Source: Pirellulales bacterium (GTDB lineage Bacteria; Planctomycetota; Planctomycetia; Pirellulales; UBA1268). Taken from it: a stretch of DNA of 52,964 bases. Below, in pieces: positions 26,629 to 36,119 of this stretch. Both the position numbers and the translations under genes were made by a program. The notes beneath the pieces were generated by a model, which did no database searches, was not told the DNA's origin, and saw only the letters and a program-made list of their open reading frames with translations. Numbering within the stretch: the stretch's first letter is position 1; the number at the start of each line of letters is the position of its first letter. Where the stretch lies: positions 1-52,964 of the forward strand of contig JADHSL010000012.1 of assembly GCA_016776925.1 (NCBI GenBank), written 5' to 3'.

Positions 26629-28179
26629 ATGTCTTTGACTCGGCAGAGATTCATTTTATTCGTATGGGTGTTTTCTCTTTACACAAGTACTGTATTTGGT
26701 GACGACCCCGTGGGTGTTCTACTCACTGGACCTGAAAAAGCTGCGGTTGGTGATAAGGTCTCATTTGAGGTCGAACTTGTAAACCGCTCTGGTACGCAAT
26801 TGTCACAGCTTCGTGTCATTGATTATTTTGACAAAGGACTGAGGCATGCCGTTTCATCGAGCCCCATTGAGCAGGCTGGAACAATTGTTCTTGCAGCCGG
26901 TACCTCGCGTAGATTGACGTTAGAATTTCAGGTTGTGGAGCTTGGAAGACAATGCCATCGAGTAGAGATACTTGACCAGACAAACAAGGCCTTGGGGAAT
27001 GGAACCGCATGTGTCGAAGCTGTGCCTCGTAATTCACCAGCTGCTGCTCAGTCAGGAGTAGCCGGTAACCAATCGCCTTCGACGAAGCCACCAATGCAAC
27101 AGGGGATCGGGTCACTTCCAAATAAGGGCCAGCCAGGCTCAGTGTCTCAGCCACCAGGTTCACCTCTTTTGCCACGCCTTGGAGGTCCGCAACCAAGTTC
27201 AACGCCGCCGCAGGCAGGGAATGTTTTGGAGCAGACTGGACCAAAAGGAGAAACCGGACAAGTCGCGGGTTCGGGATTGCCCGCTGCTCAAGATGACAAG
27301 ACTCCAAAGGAACCGGCCCCAGTACCGATTGGGGAGCCGTCTGGAGTTGGTGAAGCTACAGCAGCCCCAAGCGTTACCATGCCGAACGTCGCGTCACTTT
27401 CAACATCACCACCAGTGAGTCCAGCATTTGAAGTTACGCTTGCAGGACCATCTGAATTAAGTGCAGGGGGCGTAGGCGAGTTTGTTGTGACAATCGAGAA
27501 TGTGGGGACTGCTGCTTCAGGAGAGACATCACTCGAAGTTATGTGGGATCCATTTCTCACACCTTTAGAAGCTTCAGATGGGTATAAGCTGGATCAAAAT
27601 AAGGCAAATTGGTCCATTCCACCAGTTGCAGTCAATGAGACAATTAGTCGACAAATTAATGTTCGTGGTGTTGCCGGAACCGGTGAAATTGCCCCTCCTT
27701 CAAGCATCCGTGCGTGCGTGCGTACGGTATTAAGTGATTTGCCGGGAGGAGCTATGGTTGCTGATGAAAAATGTGTTGTTATCAAGTCCAGTGAACCTCG
27801 TCCTCGTTCACCAGAAGAAGCAGGTGTTCGCTTAAGTTTGGCAGATCTTGATGATCCTGTTCGGGTTGGAAGTGGAACCACGCTCGTCTGTACGATATTG
27901 AATCGTGGTGATCAGCCAACTGGCTCACTCAAGTTGGTCATACGATTACCTGACCATGCCCGTCTCGTTGGAAATCCAATGCCATCGCGTGTACGTATTG
28001 ACGGAAGTGAAATCACCTTTGACGGGATTGAAAGTCTTGCCCCGAGTGGGCGATCTACATTTGAGCTTGTCTACAGAATGCCGGCTGGTGAAAGCGGTGA
28101 GGCCACCGCTTCAGTTGGAGGTGACAAACTTGATGGAACGCTTGAGACAAGTTGTAAAACAACATTTCTTCCGCTTTAA
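26629..28179 (+). CDS. Secreted protein with DUF11/CARDB-type repeat domains
   Basis: This 516-residue protein has a signal peptide (FILFVWVFSLYTSTVFG), then three immunoglobulin-like repeat domains. These begin VLLTGPEKAAVGDKVSFEVEL (about residue 26), VTLAGPSELSAGGVGEFVVTI (about 268) and VRLSLADLDDPVRVGSGTT (about 400). Between the first and second lies a 130-residue Pro/Gly/Gln-rich linker with no clear fold. The repeat pattern fits conserved repeat (DUF11) or CARDB proteins at the planctomycete cell surface, where they may mediate adhesion or binding. No catalytic motif is visible. The ATG at 26629 is preceded by GAGAGG at six bases. It is followed after about 107 bases by the DUF3050 gene on the same strand. 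Confidence 0.72.
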   Translation: MSLTRQRFILFVWVFSLYTSTVFGDDPVGVLLTGPEKAAVGDKVSFEVELVNRSGTQLSQLRVIDYFDKGLRHAVSSSPIEQAGTIVLAAGTSRRLTLEFQVVELGRQCHRVEILDQTNKALGNGTACVEAVPRNSPAAAQSGVAGNQSPSTKPPMQQGIGSLPNKGQPGSVSQPPGSPLLPRLGGPQPSSTPPQAGNVLEQTGPKGETGQVAGSGLPAAQDDKTPKEPAPVPIGEPSGVGEATAAPSVTMPNVASLSTSPPVSPAFEVTLAGPSELSAGGVGEFVVTIENVGTAASGETSLEVMWDPFLTPLEASDGYKLDQNKANWSIPPVAVNETISRQINVRGVAGTGEIAPPSSIRACVRTVLSDLPGGAMVADEKCVVIKSSEPRPRSPEEAGVRLSLADLDDPVRVGSGTTLVCTILNRGDQPTGSLKLVIRLPDHARLVGNPMPSRVRIDGSEITFDGIESLAPSGRSTFELVYRMPAGESGEATASVGGDKLDGTLETSCKTTFLPL

Positions 28180-28286
28180 GCAGTCACGAAAGGCGGTAAT
28201 CATCGAGACTCGTCGATTTTCAAATACACGCTACAGTATTGAAGACGGTGGATAAGTCATTAAAAACCAGAAAGTAGATATTCGGA

Positions 28287-29141
28287 ATGAGCGGATCTGA
28301 TTCAATCTCCTCACATTCAACAATTTGTGAGAGAACTAGTGCCACGAGTTCCTTAGAAAACCTTGGAACCCGACACGATATGACAGACTACCGAATAGAA
28401 CTTGGTGATTCCCGGGAGAGGCTTGTTCGACACCCTATCTACAAACTTGTTGATAGTCCCGAAAGAATGAAAGCATTTATGGAAGCCCATATTTGGGCAG
28501 TATGGGACTTTCAAAGCCTTTTGAAAGCTGTGCAGCGGCACTTGTCCTGCGTGACCGTTCCATGGACCCCAACCTCGGATCCAGAGGCACGTCGTCTGAT
28601 AAATGAGATAGTCCTCGATGAAGAGTCCGACGAATTACCAAACGGTAGCTTTGCCTCGCATTTTGAATTGTATCTCCGAAGTATGGAAGTCGCAGGGGCT
28701 GACACAGGCCCAATGAAAAAAGTGATTGAACAAATTCAGGCGGGAGTCAAATTATCCGAGGCTCTCCTTGACCCATCGATTCCCACAGAGTCTCGAGAAT
28801 TTGTCAATCGATCATTCTCAATAATTAATTCAGGTAGTTCGCATCGGATTGTTGCGGCTTTTACCTACGGACGGGAGGACGTAATCCCGGATATGTTCAG
28901 GCAGGTTGTTGGAAGACTTGCTGAATACAGCCCTGAAGTCTGGGGGCAATTTCGGTTCTACCTTGAGCGTCACATTGAACATGACGATGAACATCACGGC
29001 CCAGTTTGCCGAAGAATTGTAGCAACAATGTGTGGCAGCGATCCAATCAAATGGGCCGAAGCGTCAGAGGCTGCACGACTTGCTCTTGAGGCAAGAATTA
29101 ATTTGTGGGATTCGGTTTCAGTTCGGCTGGCTGCTATTTAG
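28287..29141 (+). CDS. DUF3050-like protein
   Basis: This 284-residue protein matches DUF3050: HPIYKLVDSPERMKAFMEAHIWAVWDFQSLLKAVQRHL, IVLDEESDELPNG, a helical middle, and the His-rich FYLERHIEHDDEHHGP. The family is predicted to have a heme-oxygenase-like all-helical fold. The conserved His/Asp/Glu residues at EESDE and HIEHDDEHHGP suggest a metal site, so an oxidase-type reaction is possible; this is inference only. The first 31 residues before Met32 (ATG at 28380) are polar and not conserved-looking, so the true start may be 28380. Neither start has a strong Shine-Dalgarno sequence. It converges on fusA with only four bases between the stops. Confidence 0.82.
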   Translation: MSGSDSISSHSTICERTSATSSLENLGTRHDMTDYRIELGDSRERLVRHPIYKLVDSPERMKAFMEAHIWAVWDFQSLLKAVQRHLSCVTVPWTPTSDPEARRLINEIVLDEESDELPNGSFASHFELYLRSMEVAGADTGPMKKVIEQIQAGVKLSEALLDPSIPTESREFVNRSFSIINSGSSHRIVAAFTYGREDVIPDMFRQVVGRLAEYSPEVWGQFRFYLERHIEHDDEHHGPVCRRIVATMCGSDPIKWAEASEAARLALEARINLWDSVSVRLAAI

Positions 29142-29145
29142 GTTC

Positions 29146-31236
29146 TTACTTTGCTGCAGCCAGTTCAGCTTGCCTTCTCTCTTCTACGACATCCTTCTGT
29201 ACATTTGCAGGCATTGGCCGATACTTAAAGAACTCCATAGAGAAGACTCCCTGTCCCTGAGTCGCACTACGGAGATCAGTAGAGTAGCCGAACGTCTCGG
29301 CGAGAGGCACTTCAGCAATGATTGTGGATGAGTTGCCAACAGTTTCCGTAGACACAATGAGTCCTCTGCGTTTATTCAGTTCGCCAGTCACTGCGCCCTG
29401 AAAGTCAGAAGGAACCTCAACCTCGAGTTTCATAATAGGTTCGAGCAAAACAGGCTTTGTTTTCAGGAACGCTTCTCGGAAACCGGTACGTGCGCACAGT
29501 TGAAATGCCATGTCGGAAGAGTCAACGTCATGATATGAACCGTCTGCAAGTGTTGCTTTAACGCCTACGATTGGAAAACCTGCAATGGGGCCTTTTTCCA
29601 TTGACATACGGAAACCCTTCTCTACGGAAGGTATGTATTCACGGGGAATTCGGCCACCGACAACCTTGTTTTCAAATTCAAAATTTTCCTCAGATTCTTC
29701 GGGCATAGGTGCAAGATCACCCACAATATGTGCGTACTGTCCTGAGCCACCAGTTTGTTTCTTATGTTTGTAGTCATATTCTGTCGGGCGAGTTGGAGCT
29801 TCCCTGTAGCTTACTTTTGGGGCACCAACTTCAACGTCTACCTTGTATTCTCGACGAATCCGTTCAACATAAATGTCGAGGTGTAATTCACCCATTCCGG
29901 CAATAAGAGTCTCCCCAGTCTCATCATCAGTAGCGACCTTGAAGGTAGGGTCTTCGCGAGTGAATCGCTGCAGAGCTTTACTAAGCCGATCAAGTCCATC
30001 TCGTTTCGTAGGACTAATTGCCATTTTGATTACAGCTTCGGGAACGAACATGCTTTCGAGGGAACAGTATTTGTTTTCAGCTGCGTACGTGTCACCACTT
30101 GCCGTATCAACACCCATGACCGCAACAATATCCCCGGCACCGGCAGTATCTATTTCTTCTCGTTTGTCGGAATGCATTCGCACAATACGACTGAATCGTT
30201 GTTTCTGCTGAGTCCGCTGGTTGTAGTATCCCTCACCTTTTGCGAGAGTCCCCTGGTAGATTCTCATGAATGTGAGTTGCCCGTATGCGTCGTCAATAAT
30301 TTTGAACGCCATGGCAACTGCAGGCTTTGAATCATCCGCAGAGAGCTCAAACATTTCCTCAGGATTATCCCATTTCTTTGCGTAGACTGTGCGGTCCAAT
30401 GGGCTTGGAAGATACCTGTTCACCGCGTCGAGAAGAGGCTGGACGCCTTTGTTTTTATAGGCTGACCCGCAGAAAACAGGGGTAATGCTCTGGCTTTGGA
30501 CTGCAGTTTTTACAACAGCATGAATTTCATCATCGCTCACGGCTTCTTCTGAGAGAAGTTTTTCCATCAGGCTGTCAGAATACATCGTAAGGCTTTCCAG
30601 CATTGCGTGCCGTTGCTCTTGGGCCTTCTCTTTCAGGTCGGCCGGAATGTCTTCTGTTCGGACGTTCTCGCCGTTGTCTCCATCAAAGTAGATTGCTTTC
30701 ATTGCCACGAGATCAATAACACCCTCAAGCTTGTCTTCTTTTCCGATTGGAATTTGCATCGGGACAGCATCAACTTCGAGTTTGTCACGAAGTTGTTGTA
30801 CAACTCGGTCGAAATTAGCCCCTGTTCGGTCCATCTTATTGATGAACGCTAATCTCGGAACCTTGTAGCGTTTCATCTGTCGGTCAACAGTCATTGACTG
30901 ACTCTGAACACCACCAACAGAACATAAGACGAGAACAGCGCCATCAAGAACTCTCAGGCTTCTTTCAACTTCAACGGTAAAGTCCACGTGGCCTGGAGTA
31001 TCAATCAGATTGATAGGGTGATCATCCCATTCAACACTCGTTGCAGCCGAGGTGATGGTGATGCCGCGTTCTCTTTCCAGATCCATGTGATCCATTGTGG
31101 CCCCATCACCGTCACCTTTAACTTCTTGAATACGGTGAATTCGACCAGCGTAGAATAGAATTCGCTCTGAGAGTGTCGTTTTTCCAGAGTCGATGTGAGC
31201 AGAGATGCCGATATTGCGGAGTTTGGAAAGATCCAT
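29146..31236 (-). CDS. fusA: Elongation factor G (mitochondrial/spd-like type)
   Basis: This protein of about 696 residues has the GTPase motifs AHIDSGKTT (G1), RGITI (G2), DTPGHVDF (G3) and NKMD (G4), followed by the remaining EF-G domains through [19 protein letters not shown]. It moves tRNA and mRNA through the ribosome after peptide-bond formation. The G1 sequence [10 protein letters not shown], together with [20 protein letters not shown], resembles mitochondrial EF-G and the spd-type EF-Gs of planctomycetes and spirochaetes, rather than the common AHIDAGKTTT form. The start is taken as the ATG at 31236 ([12 protein letters not shown]). The frame opens earlier at 31317, but those residues are not part of the conserved N-terminus. 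It is not next to rpsL, rpsG or tuf here, which suggests this genome has a scattered set of EF-G genes. Confidence 0.95.
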   Translation of the reverse strand: MDLSKLRNIGISAHIDSGKTTLSERILFYAGRIHRIQEVKGDGDGATMDHMDLERERGITITSAATSVEWDDHPINLIDTPGHVDFTVEVERSLRVLDGAVLVLCSVGGVQSQSMTVDRQMKRYKVPRLAFINKMDRTGANFDRVVQQLRDKLEVDAVPMQIPIGKEDKLEGVIDLVAMKAIYFDGDNGENVRTEDIPADLKEKAQEQRHAMLESLTMYSDSLMEKLLSEEAVSDDEIHAVVKTAVQSQSITPVFCGSAYKNKGVQPLLDAVNRYLPSPLDRTVYAKKWDNPEEMFELSADDSKPAVAMAFKIIDDAYGQLTFMRIYQGTLAKGEGYYNQRTQQKQRFSRIVRMHSDKREEIDTAGAGDIVAVMGVDTASGDTYAAENKYCSLESMFVPEAVIKMAISPTKRDGLDRLSKALQRFTREDPTFKVATDDETGETLIAGMGELHLDIYVERIRREYKVDVEVGAPKVSYREAPTRPTEYDYKHKKQTGGSGQYAHIVGDLAPMPEESEENFEFENKVVGGRIPREYIPSVEKGFRMSMEKGPIAGFPIVGVKATLADGSYHDVDSSDMAFQLCARTGFREAFLKTKPVLLEPIMKLEVEVPSDFQGAVTGELNKRRGLIVSTETVGNSSTIIAEVPLAETFGYSTDLRSATQGQGVFSMEFFKYRPMPANVQKDVVEERRQAELAAAK

Positions 31237-31475
31237 TGCTGTTGGTTTTGCCTCAGAGGGCCTTTTGCGAGGGAAGGGTTGTAGAGTTACCGAGTTGTCT
31301 ATGGGTATCTTCACCATAACGATTCGGTTGATTTGCCGATATTTATTCGAAGAAACGGAAAATCGGCACTCCGTTCAAGAAGAAATATACTCCGCAACGA
31401 TCAAACGTGACAGACCGCCCCCACGCAAGCCGCTGATTATTGAAATTAGGTCAAAATGCCGGGAGAATCCGAAGT

Positions 31476-32315
31476 ATGAACTGCCGCGGCCGCCTTGCTC
31501 CGACCCCAACGGGATTTTTGCACGTTGGCCACGCATATACATTCGGCATTGCCGCAGAGCGTGCCGCTGGTGAGCTGGTTTTTCGGGTAGACGACTTAGA
31601 TAGCACTCGGTGTACAGACGAATATATTGCAGCGGCTATCGACGATTTACAGTGGTTGGGGCTTGCCTGGGCTGAGGGTCCTGATTGCGGTGGTGGAGCA
31701 GGCCCTTACTTCCAAAGTCAAAGAACAGGCTTGTATCTAGAAGCGTGGCAACACTTGGCTGCAGCAAAAATAATTTATCCAAGCCCACACTCTCGGCGGG
31801 ATGTGGAAGACGCTGCGTTGGCCCCTCACGCACCTGTTGGGGAAGAACCGCTGTTTCCAAAGAACTTACGGCCAGATGATTGGACAATACCGGCGAACCC
31901 AGGGTGTACTCCTTGGCGATTTCGTGTTCCTGACGGGCAGACTATTGAATTTATTGACGAGAACGTTGGTCTCGTCAAACGAATTGCAGGAGTTGATTTT
32001 GGCGATTTTGTTGTCTGGAGGCGAGACAATCTTGCTGCATACGAACTTGCCGTTGTTGTAGATGACCACCATATGGGGATTGGTGAAGTCGTTCGGGGAA
32101 AGGATCTCCTCACGAGTACCGCGAGGCAAATTCTCTTGTATGAAGCACTTGGCTGGAAACCTCCGCGGTTCTTTCATACGAATCTGGTTGTTGGTCCTGA
32201 TTCGAAGCGATTAGCCAAACGCACAAGTGGTCTCATGATTCGAGAGTTGCGGAGAAAAGGATTTTCTCCTTCAACTGTGCTGAGCGGATCCGTAGAAGGA
32301 ACGTTCTTGAAATGA
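31476..32315 (+). CDS. gluQ: Glutamyl-Q tRNA(Asp) synthetase-like protein
   Basis: This protein of about 279 residues is a class I synthetase catalytic domain without an anticodon-binding domain, as in GluQ (YadB). It has RLAPTPTGFLHVGHAYTF (HIGH-type, HVGH), LVFRVDDLDSTR, AYELAVVVDDHHMGI and KRLAKRT (KMSKS-like). GluQ attaches glutamate to queuosine in the anticodon of tRNA-Asp. The zinc ligands of the E. coli enzyme (CxC before a charged Arg) are replaced here (YPSPHSRRD), so this protein likely lacks zinc. The start is the ATG at 31476, preceded by GGGAG, rather than the upstream TTG at 31440. It is divergent from fusA and ends just before the tRNA-Lys gene on the other strand. Confidence 0.88.
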   Translation: MNCRGRLAPTPTGFLHVGHAYTFGIAAERAAGELVFRVDDLDSTRCTDEYIAAAIDDLQWLGLAWAEGPDCGGGAGPYFQSQRTGLYLEAWQHLAAAKIIYPSPHSRRDVEDAALAPHAPVGEEPLFPKNLRPDDWTIPANPGCTPWRFRVPDGQTIEFIDENVGLVKRIAGVDFGDFVVWRRDNLAAYELAVVVDDHHMGIGEVVRGKDLLTSTARQILLYEALGWKPPRFFHTNLVVGPDSKRLAKRTSGLMIRELRRKGFSPSTVLSGSVEGTFLK

Positions 32316-32319
32316 AAAG

Positions 32320-32393
32320 TGGGCCCCCCGGGACTCGAACCCGGAACAAACGGTTTAAAAGACCGCTACTCTAACCAATTGAGTTAGAGGCCC
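32320..32393 (-). tRNA. tRNA-Lys (anticodon TTT)
   Basis: Read on the minus strand, the sequence folds into a complete cloverleaf of 73 bases plus the discriminator A. The acceptor arms GGGCCTC and GGGGCCC pair over seven positions. The D arm is ACTC/GAGT, and the anticodon stem GCGGT/ACCGT encloses the loop CTTTTAA with anticodon TTT. The T arm is CCGGG/CCCGG with loop TTCGAGT. The 3' CCA is not encoded. It reads lysine codons AAA and AAG. Confidence 0.95.
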
Positions 32394-32559
32394 TGTTTAA
32401 TTTGCGTACCAAAACAGTGTTGACGGCAACTGATCGCCTTCTACGAGCATAAAATATTCACCGTGAAATGGTATCACAGCGATACACTCCTGATTAGTAC
32501 TGAACCAAATGATACGCGTTGTTGCAGGAAATGAAACTGCCATGCACCATTAACGGGAA

Positions 32560-32643
32560 TGCCCGAGAGAGGATTTGAACCTCCACCCAGTTGCCTGGAC
32601 AAGAACCTGAATCTTGCGCGTCTGCCAATTCCGCCACTCGGGC
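32560..32643 (-). tRNA. tRNA-Leu (anticodon CAG)
   Basis: Read on the minus strand, this is an 84-base class II tRNA. The acceptor arms GCCCGAG and CTCGGGC pair perfectly, the anticodon stem CAAGA/TCTTG encloses TTCAGGT (anticodon CAG), and a long variable arm follows. The T arm (GGAGG, loop TTCAAAT, CCTCT) ends with the acceptor and discriminator A. The CCA end is not encoded. It lies about 165 bases upstream of the tRNA-Lys gene on the same strand, and downstream of cysK, so joint processing is possible. Confidence 0.95.
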
Positions 32644-32747
32644 GAGTGACTCGTTTTCAGAACGAAATTCTGAGGTTCATGATGCTACCAGCCACCATTC
32701 AAGAGGCAAGAGACGATGTCCTTGTTCGAATGCGATGTGGCACGACT

Positions 32748-33710
32748 TTACTCCGGAAAGAGCCGTGTCGAGAGATATCGTTCGCCAAGGTCAGGCAGGA
32801 CAACCACAACCATTTTCCCAGCATTCTCAGGTCGTTTTGCAACCTCAAGGGCGCCCCATGCAGCGGCACCACAACTGATGCCACACATCAAACCCTCGCG
32901 TTTTGCAAGTTGTCGAGCAGTTTCCATGGCATCTTCGTCGTCGACTTTAACGACCTCGTCAATAATGTCGAGGTTGAGAATGTCTGGTATGAACCCAGCA
33001 CCAATGCCCTGGATCATATGTTTTCCTGGCTTAATCACCTCACCGGCCAATTCCTGTGAGATGACGGGACTATTGAGAGGTTCGACAGCAACAACACGTA
33101 TTGCAGGGTTCTTTGCCTTGAGCGCTTCGCCACAGCCAGTAATGGTTCCACCGGTACCAACCCCACACACGATGATGTCAACTTGACCATCTGTGTCGGC
33201 CCAAATTTCTTCAGCGGTTGTTTTTCGATGAACATCTGGGTTGGCAGGATTTTTAAATTGTTGAGGCATAAAGAATTGACTGCTTGAACTTGTGATATCT
33301 TCTGCCTGTCGAACGGCACCTGGCATGCCTTCCGCAGCCGGCGTCAGGACGAGTTCGGCTCCGAGCGCTTTGAGCATCCGACGACGTTCAAGGCTCATGC
33401 TCTCAGGCATGGTGACACGGAGTTTGTAGCCACGAGCTGCACACACATAGGCAAGCCCAATGCCTGTGTTGCCACTTGTCGGCTCAATCACAACTGTGTC
33501 TGGATCAAGTTTCCCGTCGTGTTCAGCAGCATCAATCATCGCGCAGGCGATTCGGTCTTTCACACTCCAGAGTGGATTCATATTCTCAATTTTTGCAATG
33601 ACAGATGCCTTGCTGTTCTCAGTCACTCTCTGCAGGCGTACCAGAGGCGTACGGCCAATGCATTGCGTAATATCATCCCGAATTCCCATGGGTGTGATTG
33701 CTGAACTCAT
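32748..33710 (-). CDS. cysK: Cysteine synthase A (O-acetylserine sulfhydrylase)
   Basis: This 320-residue PLP enzyme makes cysteine from O-acetylserine and sulfide. It shows the PLP lysine in NPLWSVKDR (Lys51), the SGNTG phosphate-binding loop (79-83), the [12 protein letters not shown] glycine loop, and late [11 protein letters not shown]. Family members usually read NPGxSVKDR or NPxxSVKDR; the LW pair here is a mild variation. The ATG at 33710 is preceded by GGAGGA at good spacing, whereas the frame upstream to 33758 lacks such a site. No serine acetyltransferase gene is nearby. The tRNA-Leu and tRNA-Lys genes follow on the same strand. Confidence 0.95.
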   Translation of the reverse strand: MSSAITPMGIRDDITQCIGRTPLVRLQRVTENSKASVIAKIENMNPLWSVKDRIACAMIDAAEHDGKLDPDTVVIEPTSGNTGIGLAYVCAARGYKLRVTMPESMSLERRRMLKALGAELVLTPAAEGMPGAVRQAEDITSSSSQFFMPQQFKNPANPDVHRKTTAEEIWADTDGQVDIIVCGVGTGGTITGCGEALKAKNPAIRVVAVEPLNSPVISQELAGEVIKPGKHMIQGIGAGFIPDILNLDIIDEVVKVDDEDAMETARQLAKREGLMCGISCGAAAWGALEVAKRPENAGKMVVVVLPDLGERYLSTRLFPE

Positions 33711-33896
33711 CAAAAGTCCTCCTGCTTGCGAAATCCATTGAATCATTATTATCGGCAAGTTCGTCCATTAAGTGTGAAAAATTACTTTTTTCGTGTGAAT
33801 ATCTGACTTTTTTGCCCAAAAATCGCATGAAACCGTGGGGATTGTGCTTGATCTGGACAGGCCAGACACCCTACCTTCCCAGTTCGTTGAATGAAG

Positions 33897-33911
33897 GGTG
33901 AGTCTCTCACC
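33897..33911 (+). promoter_or_regulatory. Short hairpin upstream of the parvulin-like gene
   Basis: The arms ggtgag (33897-33902) and ctcacc (33906-33911) pair perfectly around a three-base loop, ending about 29 bases before the ATG and about 17 bases before the AGGAGGG ribosome binding site. It may be part of the mRNA leader. No binding protein is known. Confidence 0.35.
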
Positions 33912-33940
33912 GAGGTATCTGCAGATAGGAGGGCAACAAA

Positions 33941-35887
33941 ATGCAACGTTTATTGTGCGTAACGTTACCGTCGCGGGCTCGGGAATCGATTCAGCGGGTT
34001 GTTCTCCTGCCTCTGCTGTCAGTCTGCTGCCTTGTTCACGTATGTGCCATCGAACCGTCTGCTGATGTACCTGCGGCGAAACCGGCAGCAATTGTGAATG
34101 GCACAAATATAAGTGATGCGGAGTTAGCTGACGCTTGTCTGGCAAGATACGGATCGCTCGTTGTTGGTGCACTCATTAATAAAGTAATTATTGAGCAAGC
34201 ATGTGAACTTCATGGTGTCGTTGTGACAACTGCTGATGTAGATAATGAGATCAATGAGATGTCACGCAGGTTTAATGTGCCACGGGACAAATGGATTGCA
34301 CTGATTCAACGAGAACGTGGTGTTACTGAAAAACAATATCGCGAAGACATCGTCTGGCCAATGATTGCACTGAGGCGTCTCGCTAAAGGAAGCCTGGAAC
34401 CAACAGACGAGCAGTTACAAAAACAATTCCAGAATCAATATGGCCCTACAGTCAAGGCGCGGATAGTCGTGCTTGGTAGCCGAAAAGATGCAGAAGAAAC
34501 ACGAGCCGAAGTTCTTCGTGACCCTGATTCATTTGGGCATGTAGCGCGGGAAAAGTCTGTTGATATTGGCAGTGCAAGTGTCGGCGGTTGGGTCCAGCCC
34601 ATCCGACATTTTTCTGGCTCTGCTGAGTTTGAGACGGCTGCCTTTGCACTTTCTGAAGGAAAGATATCTGAAGTCGTTCAGGTTGCGGATCAATTTATTA
34701 TCATTAAATGTGAAGGGCATCTGCCGGCTTCAGATGTCAAGTTTTCTGATGTACGCCCTCGTCTCGCAGAAGTTTTCCGCGAAAAGCAGTCACGTGTGCT
34801 TTCCAGCAAAATTTTTGGAGAACTTCAGGCAAAGGCCGCTATTGAGAACACTCTGAACAGTTCAGAGAAAAGGCTCTCGGCGCCTAATTTGGCGGCACGT
34901 GTCAACGGCCAGCCAATTACAATCAGTGAAGTTCGTACTGTCTGCGTTGAACGGTATGGCGAAGATGTTCTGCAAGCCTTGCTCACGGGTGTTCTTCTGA
35001 ATCAGGCACTCTCTCGGCAGGAACTTGTAGTGAGTCAAGAAGATGTTGAACGTGAGGTGGCACGAGCAGCAGAATCAATGGGTTTTCAGACACCTGAAGG
35101 AAAGCCCGATGTCTCTACTTGGCTGGAACAAATATCAAAGGAGAACAAGCAGTCCATCGAGTTCTATCTCACCGATATCGTGCGGCCCACTGTCGCTTTG
35201 AAAAAGCTTGTAGGCCCCGTGCCTGTGACCCAGGATGATCTTGATAAAGCCTTTACAGCAACCTTTGGTCCTCGGGTTCGATGTAGAGCAGTAGTGCTCG
35301 ACAATCAACGGCGGGCGCAGGAGGTATGGCAGATAGCGAGGCAGAATCCCACAGCGGAGGTCATTGGGAACTTGGCCGAGCAATACTCAGTTGATCCAAC
35401 AAGTAAGGCTTTGCGAGGAGAGGTACCACCCATTCAAAAACACAGTGGACAGCCCGCTTTGGAGCGAGAAGCATTTGCGTTAAACGCTGGTGAACTGTCC
35501 GGCATTATTCAGATAGCCGATCGATTCATGATCCTGCTGTGTGAAGGGTACACAAAACCGGTGGAGGTGACGTTCGATGAGGTTCGTGACGAGTTGCATC
35601 GAGACATATTCGAGAAAAAGCAGCGAATTGAGATGGCGAGATTCTTCACCCATCTCCGAGAATCTGCCTCTATCGATAATTTTCTTGCAGGCACAAGCCA
35701 GTCACCGAAATCAAACCTCCCACAGAATCTTCCGGCAGCTAGTAAGATGCCGCCCTCAACAATCACTCAGCGTGAAACTAATGAACTATCAAAGCCCCGT
35801 GCAAAGCCCCGTGCTGGGAGTCGAGCGGTAGGAAACTCATCTCGCGCCGTGTCGCCAGCGTCTTTCGACGAACCGTTGGTGAAATGA
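33941..35887 (+). CDS. Secreted tandem parvulin/SurA-like protein
   Basis: The 648 residues contain a signal peptide (VVLLPLLSVCCLVHVCA) and two similar modules in tandem. Module one covers about 49-300, and module two about 319-580. Each opens with VNG-x-xIS (IVNGTNISDAELADACLARYG and VNGQPITISEVRTVCVERYG), as in SurA N-terminal domains. Each continues with a parvulin-like rotamase region (171-260 and 445-536) ending in (F)xIIIKCEG or FMILLCEG. The first conserved His of active parvulins (in ARHI) is replaced (VKARIVVL and RCRAVVLD), so chaperone function is likelier than isomerase activity. A Ser/Pro/Arg-rich tail follows. The ATG at 33941 has AGGAGGG eight bases upstream. It probably helps fold or deliver outer-membrane or secreted proteins. 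Confidence 0.8.
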   Translation: MQRLLCVTLPSRARESIQRVVLLPLLSVCCLVHVCAIEPSADVPAAKPAAIVNGTNISDAELADACLARYGSLVVGALINKVIIEQACELHGVVVTTADVDNEINEMSRRFNVPRDKWIALIQRERGVTEKQYREDIVWPMIALRRLAKGSLEPTDEQLQKQFQNQYGPTVKARIVVLGSRKDAEETRAEVLRDPDSFGHVAREKSVDIGSASVGGWVQPIRHFSGSAEFETAAFALSEGKISEVVQVADQFIIIKCEGHLPASDVKFSDVRPRLAEVFREKQSRVLSSKIFGELQAKAAIENTLNSSEKRLSAPNLAARVNGQPITISEVRTVCVERYGEDVLQALLTGVLLNQALSRQELVVSQEDVEREVARAAESMGFQTPEGKPDVSTWLEQISKENKQSIEFYLTDIVRPTVALKKLVGPVPVTQDDLDKAFTATFGPRVRCRAVVLDNQRRAQEVWQIARQNPTAEVIGNLAEQYSVDPTSKALRGEVPPIQKHSGQPALEREAFALNAGELSGIIQIADRFMILLCEGYTKPVEVTFDEVRDELHRDIFEKKQRIEMARFFTHLRESASIDNFLAGTSQSPKSNLPQNLPAASKMPPSTITQRETNELSKPRAKPRAGSRAVGNSSRAVSPASFDEPLVK

Positions 35888-36119
35888 GTTCTCTGCCTTT
35901 GTAGGGTGGTCTTGGACTACTGGCACCCACAAAAAAATAACAGCATATGTGGCGAAGGTTCAGTGCTTTAAAAACACCATTTTTTCTGGAGCCGCTGGCC
36001 AAGACTCCCGCAGAACAGTGTTCAGCGATAAACTACTGAAGTGGTTGTCGGTAGACTACAAGGCGTTGTGGAGTCAAAGTCGACTGAGTTCGAATAAGAA
36101 AAGGGTAGAGGAGGAGCAT

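Noticed and set aside
35949-36119. N-terminal extension of the aminotransferase frame
   Set aside because: The 57 codons before the TTG have no ribosome binding site and are not like the family. GAGGAGG before 36120 fits better.
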